Below the pieces are notes generated by a model, which searched no databases, was not told the DNA's origin, and was given only the letters and a program-made list of their open reading frames with translations. From NCBI GenBank assembly GCA_963070105.1, contig OY718807.1, forward strand, positions 2,701,001 through 2,765,000: a DNA stretch of 64,000 nucleotides. The letters are read 5' to 3'. Below are positions 51,370 through 64,000 of this stretch, one piece after another; positions within the stretch are counted from its first letter, which is position 1, and every line of letters starts with the position of its first letter. Both the position numbers and the translations under genes were made by a program. The stretch is from Litomosoides sigmodontis (lineage: Eukaryota > Nematoda > Chromadorea > Rhabditida > Onchocercidae).

Positions 51370-54211
51370 TTATTTGTTCACTTTCTTGTTGATATCAGAA
51401 TCGATGAAACGTATGGCACGTTGCTTATTGATATAATGCCAAATGCGCATGCTAATATTCATGAAACCGCCAAATAACGTTGATATAATTAAAAGTGTTA
51501 CCACTAAAATTATTAATTTCATCATTGCTAAATGAATCGCAAAAGCAAGAAGATTCATGGTATTTTCGGACAAAGTTAGTATAATTAAACAAGAAACTTT
51601 TCCAATTATACACCACTCTTTCAAATTACCGACATGCCACTCTTTCAAACTACCGACATGCCAGAGCGAGCGGCATACTAGGAATTATTAAATTCTACAA
51701 CGATTTACCTTAACCTGAAATATGGTAGTGCATACTTGGAAAAGATTCAATAATAGAAGCAAATTGATGGAAGTGTCAATTTCTTTAGCGGTAGCAAATA
51801 TTTAAATGATGCAAATGTACGTACGTAAACGTGCTACGTCAGGTGAACGTGGTGGTAAACCAGCAATAAAAACTCGATCAAAAAATTCTCGTTCAATTGT
51901 AAGCGTTATCATATACCACAAACACATTGATAAGCAAATTACTGATGATACTTCAACAATATTCTAAAATGAGATATCGTACCCTTTTTTTTCCATCAAT
52001 TAATAATTACTAAATTATAGGAGCTGTTAATAATTAATACAATCATATACTGTCAAAAGGTGAACGTGATTTATTCAAATTCTTGTTAGTTGAAAATTCA
52101 TGCAAAATTAAAATGTCTAATATTTTACACTTCCATGTGCTTCTTTGGTATTTGAGAAGAATTTGTGAAATTAATTTTAAAATTTATTTAAAATGGAATT
52201 TTTAAAATCAAACACTGTGTCATTCGCTTCTAACGATTAAAGATTGGAAAAATAAAAGTGATCAAAGTTCAAACTGTCATTTCAATCTGTGGCTTTTGCC
52301 ATTTCCAAATAGGTTGTAAAATATTTCCGGATTTCGAATACTTTTCTTGGCAAATTTCACATCGATCATTGTTGCTGGATCGTAGGAGCCATTCATTTAA
52401 GCAATGCTCATGAATATCTCCCATCTGTGGATTGGCTTTTTTATTGTTTTAGCTTCACTTGCTAACAGAATCTGATCTTTCAAGTAATTAATGGCAGCTA
52501 ATTAAGTAATTAATAATTGCTAACAGCAGTTAATAATTAGTGACAGTAGTGATAATTGATAACAATAATTGAAGCTACGAGGAGAAAATTAAAGTTAATA
52601 ATCGACAATTTTTAATAATAAAATTTTGAAAAAAACCTAACAATAACATATTAGTGATGAGCTAATAAATCACTTGTCAATCACTTGGTTTTAATAAATT
52701 ATTTATTTGAAATTAGAAATTTTTTCAAATTTTTATGTGTAAGGGCTAGCAAGAGTTCACTAAAACAGGTGAAGCACAAGTGAAGTACATTAAGCTATCA
52801 TAACTTAGTTTCATGGATTAAGCATGCTGAATGAAATAAAACTGAAGCGAGTTTATTGAATATACAAATCAGTTTGTCACATTAAATTTTGCTTAGACCG
52901 AAAGTTTCCGGATTTGCCGAATTTACGAAAAGGGAAGTTGTGCGAATGCAAAATATTAATAAATTCTGAAATCATTTATTCGAAATACATGCCGTCAACC
53001 ACATCTTCTTTCATCACAGATTTAGAAAAGGAAAGAATGTTCGGTGAATTGGAAAACTTACAGTTCCGGTACAAGCACATGGCCGAACAAGATCGCCGGT
53101 TTCGGACTGACAAATACGGCATGCTCGTTTTTCCGTATTCGATGAATCGGAGACTGTTTTCGGTGATCTGAAAACTTCATTCCGCCTAATGATCCTAATG
53201 TTCAATTATTTTTCACAGGAAAAATTTCAAACGTAGCGATTTCCTGCTCATCCGGAAACTTGCCATTTATTCCGCAAAAGCAAAATTCCACTTTTATATA
53301 TTCATTTATTGCTTCACCTCGAAGTACACAACTGAATGAAAACAAGCCATCGAGATATTTTAAAGTATTTCAAAAAATTGCATTTTTTCGCAAAAATTAA
53401 AACAGAAATAACGTGATCAATTCGTTTTTTCTTCTAATTGCATTTTCAGTAACGTTTTCTTTTTTCTTTAATTCATTTCGTTTTAAGTTAAAAGTTTGAA
53501 TTGAATGCTACCGCAAATATTCAGTGTTATGAAAAACATTGAAAGTACCCTTTTTTTCCAAAAATGAAACAAAAGGCAATTTTTTTTTTATTAGCATCAT
53601 AATCTCTTTGTATGTTCTAATTTTCATTTCAGATTGTAGGAGCAGCGGAATACGAAGTTTCTTTTTTTTTTTTTTTGAAATTTAGCGTAAACGAAACACA
53701 GAGTTTGTAACTGTTGCACAAATAAAATACGTTGGTCAAAAAATACTGTTATTTAAATTTCATCGAAAACGAAAAAGAATATTCGATGCAAGAATGCACG
53801 TGACTGAGACTTTCCTGTACGTAAAAGTAAAAATTGCGAACATTAGGAAATTCCAATGCAGCAGCAAATAAAACGCTTACTTTGGAATGTCAACGTGAAT
53901 GGATTCATGAAAATCTGCGACACGTGTGAAGCCACTTTGTTCTCCGTTCAATTTCCGTTGCAACTCACTTTCTGGCAATTTCGTCCAGTTCGTTTGTATT
54001 TCACGTGTTTTATCATTTATTGATGGTGTTGCTTCGTCAGCTCTTTCCAAGCAATTCTCATCCTGAATAACTGATCCGCCACCTGAAATGCATCGCATCC
54101 GATTAGCTCAATCATTCCTTAGCCATTACACTCTTCCGATGGAAATCGCAATAAACAAACACTTAATTGTTAACGTATTGTCCGCGACAGTGTCGCTCGC
54201 CCTTGCGACAT
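51370..54211 (-). CDS. MARCH-type RING-CH E3 ubiquitin ligase with membrane segments
   Basis: Exons 54175-54211, 53881-54082, 53062-53167, 52275-52424, 51831-51963 and 51370-51677 give 311 aa in phase. The RING-CH finger (about 96-140) has all eight C4HC3 ligands: CRIC, CAC, HEHC and CEIC, with NEWLLRSS before the last pair. Two hydrophobic stretches follow (VICLSMCLWYMITL and LIILVVTLLIISTLFGGF), as in MARCH2/3-like proteins, which ubiquitylate membrane and endosomal cargo. Residues 1-95 are polar and probably disordered. The first exon (MSQGRATLSRTIR, GTTAAC donor) was chosen because it is the nearest ATG exon in a G+C-richer patch that joins in phase 1; it is the weakest part. The last exon holds an in-frame 24-bp duplication. 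Confidence 0.85.
51616..51663 (-). repeat. 24-bp tandem duplication inside the MARCH coding exon
   Basis: Two adjacent copies differ at one base and give EWHVGSLK and EWHVGNLK in tandem between the two membrane segments. The length is a multiple of three, so the frame is kept. Confidence 0.85.
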
Positions 54212-54781
54212 TTCGACCGCTATTTCCCTCAATTGTCGACATTTACAGCCAACCGCTCCCTCAGATGTATCTTTCTATCAGTCGTTGACGATTGGAAGCA
54301 ATTACAACTAATAAAATAAATTGTGCTAAGAATGTTTCTTTTTTTTTTGCAGAATTTTGCAATTCCTTTCTACATGCCAATAATAATATGCAAATTTTAT
54401 TATGTGCATAAAATAAACCAGATTTCACCTGTTGAAAACTAGTTAAATTTTAAGACGAACATTTTATTTTTTCAATGAGCTACATTTAAGGCATAGGATC
54501 TATGCATAATAAACGTTTCGTAAATTTTAAAACAATGGAAATTAATAATTGATTTAACAAATTTAAAGCTCTAATTTTTTATCACTACTGATAAATTAAT
54601 AAAAAAACAAACTGAAAAAATTATCTTTTAAAACAAAAAAAAACCTTTTGTAAAAAATCTTTTAAATATTTCGCTATTTTAGCACTTCCTCCCTCCATCT
54701 CTCTCTCTCGCTCTTTCCCTTTATTTTTTTCCCAAAATGATATTTGGTAAAATGAAATTGCAATATGCAATGAGGAGCATT

Positions 54782-57008
<2,227 letters not shown>

Positions 57009-60000
57009 AATAATACAGTTTTACGAAATACAAATTTTATAAAACTCTTATGTAATATTTATGGTTCAAAAAATTTGTTCCGTGCAGCAAGGACTTTTGA
57101 TGACTTTCATCTTATTACTATGATATGCATATTTGCAGCGAAAATGCAAATTGATATTATCGGATGATTTGTTTGCACTTATTTAGGGAGTGTATGGAAT
57201 AATTACTTAACAAATTGTTGTAGTTAAATTTCAAAAGTCTATTTTGTGTTCTGTCTTCATCGTGAAATATTATGAATTTGTTTTCACTAAAATGAATTCA
57301 TTAGAACCAGCAATAGTAGAATTGCTTTCGCATTCACGTAGTTCATTTATTAATTATTTTCCCTAATATTAATATATTTTTTGATATTTTTTACAAAAAT
57401 TTCCTTTTATATATCGATTAAAATGATTTGTGTGTAAATTTTCGAATTAATATTTTTTTCCTCATTGTTTTCTATTTTATTTCTCTGATAATAGTTGTGC
57501 AACTGGAAGATTCTGCTAGTTTCACCTAAAATGCTTTTATCAACAAATTACAACTTTGGCAATCCAAAAATAAACTACCAAATTATCAAAATGTTCTGAT
57601 GGAATTTTAATTGTAAATTGGAAAAAAAAGAAAGCTGTAAATTTCATTTTGTTTTTTTCTTTGGAGGAATATTTGTTCTCTTTCAATGAAACTTTTGAAT
57701 TGAAAAAGCAAAAAATGCATGGATCGTCGTCGATAAGGTGAGAAATATGCCTTCAATAAATATGCCATCGCTCGACGACAAGGTGACAAATATGTCTACA
57801 AGCAAATATGTCGTCAATCGTTCCTCACTTTTTTTTCTGCTTCTTTTTGTTCAACCGATAATTTCGAATTTGTGATTGGTTGCATTATTTTCACGAGGCA
57901 TAAGTCATTTATTTCAAAAAAAAACGAAAGCGATTGAAAATTTTACAGAAATTTAAATTAGAGATGGGGAAAAAGTGAATTTGCATGTGTTGATGAGTTA
58001 ATGATAGCTGTAGCAAATTGTGGAAATGATAGAAAATAATTAATTTCCACAAAAAAAAGGGAAAGAAAGAAAGATAAGAAATTGCTTCGTTATCATTGAT
58101 GATTGATGAAATTTATGTTGAAAAAACATTTGAAAAATGACAAATAGAAAATATTGTTCAAAAATTAATTAAATTTTATTTTAATTAATTCTTCTAAGTA
58201 TTTAAAAAAAATGGTCAAATTAAATTTGATACAATGACAAATAAGCTACTCTCTCTCTCTCACTTACTCTTTCTCTCTCACTAACATTTTACAGAATTGT
58301 TAATAGAAGCAAGGAAATTTTATAATTAATTTTTTTCTTTTTAAAACTTTTTTTTAGAAAAAAAGTTTTGTAAGGGAAAAAGTGAACGTAACGAAGTGAT
58401 TCATTGAAGAGAGGCGAGGTGAAGCATACTTTAATGCTAATAGTCATATATATAAGTAGTCATTTCACTAACCGTTTAATATTTTACACAAAAAAAAGAC
58501 TTTAAAATTAAAAACTATAAATAAGTTATCGTTGGAAGAGCAACAATTTTAGTGCTAATTAATTATGCAAATCATTATTAATCGTGATTTCTACGTGATG
58601 AAAATTATGTCACAATCATTGCTGTAAAAGTAGTTGCAGTTAAAAGATCAAAAATTAATTAAACCTCTTAACGCTAATTGGTTATGCAAATCATACGTGG
58701 CGAACAGTTGTGATATAACTTTTGTTACGTAAAAATCACGTTGAACATGCGTTGCAGAAGTGCTCAATCAATTTGTCCGATCGTTGTGAACGTTTGAATT
58801 TGTTTATTTGTATGATTTGTGGATCCACAACGGTACTTAATAATATTGGAAATTGATTAGGTTTCAGTAACAGACCAGTAAGCAATGGGATAGGAATTGA
58901 GGATTGAAAATTCAGTAGAAGTAACAAACTTTGCTTGCTGTAAGAAGGAGCAACTAGCTAGCTGGTTGCTTCGCCATGAAATTGAGGATGTGCAGCGTCG
59001 CTGTCGCTGTCACAAAGGAGAAGTTGAGATTGAGAAAGTGTTGAAATAGCTTCAAATTAAAATGGATAAAAAAGGATCAGTGAGTAATGAGTAATTATAG
59101 CGTCATGAATGGGTGAAGTAAAAAGTTTTTTTTTTTTAAAACGGTGTGTGTGTGTGATCCTTGAAGTTAGTTTAATTGGTATATATACCGTCGTTCGTGC
59201 GTGGGTGTGTTTAAATTTACCATAAAGAGCAAGTTACAGTACACAGCGATGGTTGAGTAAGCTTGTTACATCCAGATAATGAAATCATTGTGGATTGAAA
59301 TTGTGCGGCGGTATGCAAGCACAAAGGATTTGTGGTTGAGGTTAAGCAGATCAAAGATTATATGAGGTTAATATCGCTTTGTTAGCAGAAAAGGAGATTA
59401 GACTCACTCACAGCCCTGTGAAATTAGTCTTATGAATTTTGTTAACTACCAAAGAGCTTGTAAGTGACGTAAGCAATTGCCTTTGATAAGATGTCGAAAT
59501 CGATTGGAGGATATATACGATATTTATAGATGTGACATCTCATGGTGATTAAATGATGAAATTTTGAAATTTTTAAAATTTGTGTTTTCTCTCAGCTTTC
59601 CCGACGCTGATATCATACACTTTCGTTGCATATGCTCATTTGCACGTCAAATAGTTTTACTATCATTTTAACGTGAAAATTCACTTTGCCCTATCACTTT
59701 CAGGCTTTTCTTTTCAAAAAAGCGCTATTGAACGAAAACTTTTTGCGCCACCGGATGCATTTCGTCCTTTGCACGCTTTTCATTCTAATTCGTAAATTTG
59801 ACGAAATGTTAAATAAAAGGAGAAATTATTTTATGAGTGTATGTTATGATGAATGCTAATCGATTTAATATCTGAAATGAATTACATTAACTCGTACAAC
59901 TGCCATCTTTCACTAATAATTATTAGAAACGTACGTGATTCGTGAATACGTTGCAAATTGAAATCAATGAGCAAACAATGAACAATCACCGGGCAATCAA

Positions 60001-63000
60001 TCATCCGGTCGAAACGGATTGTCTCAACTGAGAATAGCTAATCAATCACTTTAGCATCTGTACTGAATGGTTCATTCCTGTCAAATTACAAATCTGAAAA
60101 TATCACAGTAATCTCACTCAAATATTTCGGACAGAAAGTTAATTGAAAAAAAAAAATTTGACAAACAAATTATTAGTGTGTGCAGCCGATTGAAATGGCA
60201 ACATTGGTCATAAAGTAACTGCTCATATTTCATTAACAAAAAGAGATCTCAAATTATAACAAATAATTACTAATTATAAACAAAAAAAAATATTCCAAAT
60301 TATTAATTTAAATTTAAAATTAAAATTTACTAAAAATTCCCGGCAATTGAATAATTACTTCGTCATTTAAGATAACTGTTTAAATGTTGTTGTTGTTTTG
60401 CAAAAACTTTCCTCCGTGTTATTTTGAACACAGTACACTTGCTGATTAAGCCGTTGAATCTCATAATGCTTTTATTTTCGTATAATTTAAAATTACCACC
60501 GTACATAATAACTAATGACTAATAATTAGCAACAGTAAATTACGCCTAAAAGAAACTTAGAAATGAACGATTACTAATAGGTATGTGTTGATTTTCAATT
60601 TTGTTTTTAATTTTTTAAAACTTTTATTTAATAATTATTTCGTTTTTTTCAAACATAAACCATTTTTGCTATAATTTTATTGCTAAAATTATCGTGCATT
60701 TTTTTTAATGCACTAAAAGAATAAAAAAATTGAATGAAAATGAATAACAGAAATTAAATTTTTGCATTTTGGTGAAAAATGCTTACTTTGCTTGGAAAAG
60801 TACAAATTACTTCAGTAATAATTTTGCTTACTTTATGAGATTGCTGAAAAAAAAAGATGATTCAAAAGGGAAAAAAAAGGGCAAATGGAGGGGAAACGAA
60901 CAAAACAAAAAAAAGATATAACAAAAAGAGAGAGAGGGAGAGAGAAAGAGAGAGGGAGGGAGGGAGGAAGGGAGGGAAAGAGGACAGGAATATTTCTTGA
61001 AGCTTTCTTTTTTTTTATTCTTATTATTACCAAAATGTGATAAGAAATCTAAAACGTTTCTACAACTATTATCATTTGACAAATCATTTCGTTTTCTGTT
61101 TTTTTTTCTTTCTTTTTTTTGCCAATAATTTTTTTTTCATACCGAAATTTCAATATTGCCATTGTCGGAAGAAAGTGGCATTATTTCCATTACAATACAT
61201 ATATATATGTATATATATATATATTTTTAATTATACATTAAACGCATCATAATTTCTTTACTTTTTTTTGCCCTTTCACAAAAAAAAATATGCGTAGAAT
61301 TTTGCTAATTAATTTGCTTATGAGACAGCGTGAAAAATTCCAAATATGAGAGAGCAATGCATTCATGATGATGAAAACAATCATACTTCATTGGCTGTTG
61401 CGTGAAAATTTCAGTTTTCAAATATTAGCATATATAACGCAAAGGATTGAAAGTAAGGAATAAGCAATAAATTTGTTTTGAAATACATTTATGTCGCTGA
61501 ACCTATCATTATTTGCAAAGCGTAAGCAATGAAAATTTTCAAAAAGTTAAATTAAACTAATTTGTTTTCGAAAAAAAACCAAAAATTGTTTAGTAGCCTA
61601 GAATTTTGTTTCAGACTTGCAAATAAATTTCAAAATTTGGTCACTTATAACTCATAAAAAGCGGTGAAATTTGATTTGTAGCTGTTTGGAAATTTTATTA
61701 ACTAAAATTTTCCTAGCACTCACCAGAGGTAATTACCTAAAGATGGTTTCAATTAACTTTTACACTCACCTTCTAATTCTCTTATGCCACAAATTTATAT
61801 TTTTCAACTTTACAGTTAAATTGAAAATTGTGTCTTATACTTCAGTTATAATTGAAATGTATGAATCATTAAATTATGCAATATTTTTCCAGTGAAATTT
61901 TCTACTTCACCAGTTCCAGAGCTACCTGCATGCTTAGCACTGTTCGTAATGCGTCGCATGACTGTCGCAAATGTAATTGAAATAAATAAATTGTTCAGGT
62001 TTCTTTTATCTAATTGACTAATTTTAACAAATAATAACTTTTAAGCAAATCATTTTTGATTATGTATTGCCTACCTTTTTTTCTCTTTCTCTTCCTCCCT
62101 TCTCTCTCTCTCTCTGTGTGTGTGTTGTTTGTTGCCTATTTTGAGAGTTGAATTACGTAGAATTTCATTTCATTAATAGGAAGATTTCAAGTTCTGAATA
62201 AATAAGCAGCTATTGCAAATGAATGCCTTTTCATTTTTCAAACTTCTATTCTGAGTGAAAGTGGTCTGGGAAAAAAATCAAAAATTAATTGGAATAAAAT
62301 TAAATTTAAAAAAATTCTAAAATTTTCGTCCATTAGTTTACGGTTAATAATGCATTTGAAGAGGAACGAGAAGAAAAAAAAAGGTTACCAAATGTGTCCT
62401 ATAACAATTAATCATTTTGCAGTTTTTTGGGTCAACAAAAAAGTGTCCTGTAAAATAAAAATTTCTCAAAATAAACCTCATTTTTTGCTTACACATGGTG
62501 AGGAATGATAGAGGGAATGGAATAGAGAAAGAGAGATGGTTGGAATAGTTGTGAGGTTTTTAATTTAAATAAATTATAATGCAGGATTGGAAATGCAATG
62601 AACACAAAAATATGCATAAATCGTTACCTTTGTATTCGATTAATTAAATAGTAGATTAATTAGCTAGTTAATTAATTTGTAAAAAGATGGCTGAATGATG
62701 AATGTCATTTAAAGCGACAAAGTTGTTACGAAAGTGCATATGGGAAATTTTAAATTATTTTGGTAAAAAATGCTTAACAATTTTCATACAGCAGCAGTAG
62801 CAGCAGCAGCAGCGACAACAATAGGAACAGTGACAGAACATGAATGCTCGAACAATAAGAATAATGGTAACGCGTTTGCTGGATGGATAAGGTAGTTATG
62901 AATGTTATTGATTCCATCAAAACTGACACTTGAGAACTAAAAATCTTTCAGTTAAAGGATAATTAATACAATGAGAAGGATTGTAAAATTAGTTCCTATC

Positions 63001-63078
63001 CACTTAGAGCTTGTAGATTTAATCAAGATGAATAACAGTACATGACGGAATGTTAATGATAATAAATGTTTTACCTCT
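57009..63078. other. Gene-poor region between the two AAT arrays
   Basis: About 6 kb of A+T-rich sequence. Local features: a 45-bp imperfect duplication at about 57725-57815, a purine-rich tract at about 60925-60985, an AT run at about 61198-61224 and a short CAG-type tract at about 62791-62815. The stretch 58700-59500 is somewhat richer in G+C and has short open frames on + (to a stop at about 59051; MKSLWIEIVRRYASTKDLWL at 59279-59365) but no splice-linked gene could be built. Confidence 0.45.
57725..57815. repeat. 45-bp imperfect tandem duplication
   Basis: The block around cgataaggtgagaaatatg recurs 45 bases later as cgacaaggtgacaaatatg, with extra aaatatg copies between. Confidence 0.75.

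Positions 63079-64000
<922 letters not shown>

Noticed and set aside
52914..53171. Plus-strand frame opposite the RING-CH exon
   Set aside because: It is the antisense shadow of the MARCH exon, whose eight zinc ligands are on the minus strand.
58736..58927. Minus-strand open frame as a gene
   Set aside because: There is no splice signal, family motif or coding-like context, and the plus strand has an equally plausible short frame nearby.

Overview
The window is eukaryotic nuclear DNA, about 70% A+T, with many introns of ordinary size, two introns of 7 to 10 kb, tttycag-type 3' splice sites and several genes whose start codon lies only 8 to 23 bases after a 3' splice site (the signature of spliced-leader trans-splicing). 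The protein set (a divergent glypican, an Aurora kinase close to B type, MRT4, SPT3, transaldolase, a RING-CH/MARCH ligase, a NADAR protein) and this splicing style point to a nematode, most likely a spirurid or filarial one. That placement is inference, not proof. No prokaryotic, viral or CRISPR content was seen.

Layout: bases 287-23300 (+) are a glypican gene lacking its first exon(s); nine exons join in phase across introns filled with microsatellites, minisatellites and a perfect hairpin. 23.3-27.2 kb is mostly non-coding. 27221-29855 (+) is a seven-exon NADAR-domain gene. It faces a minus-strand run: a small single-pass membrane protein (31254-31865), MRT4/MRTO4 (33359-35287), an Aurora kinase (37300-39084), a short unrecognised coding segment (40.3-41.2 kb) and an SPT3/SUPT3H homologue (42193-45654). 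46423-49515 (+) is transaldolase, convergent with a minus-strand MARCH-type E3 ligase (51370-54211). From 54.2 kb to the end there is no gene I can support. This part is dominated by two very long (AAT)n arrays, one of about 2.2 kb and one that runs off the right edge.

The genes do not form a single pathway. They are housekeeping functions (ribosome assembly, SAGA transcription, mitosis, pentose phosphate pathway, ubiquitylation) beside one cell-surface signalling gene and one enzyme of the NADAR family. All exon joins were made by hand from splice signals, reading phase and remembered family motifs. Reading phases close without a frameshift in every multi-exon gene listed, but no transcript or database evidence was available.
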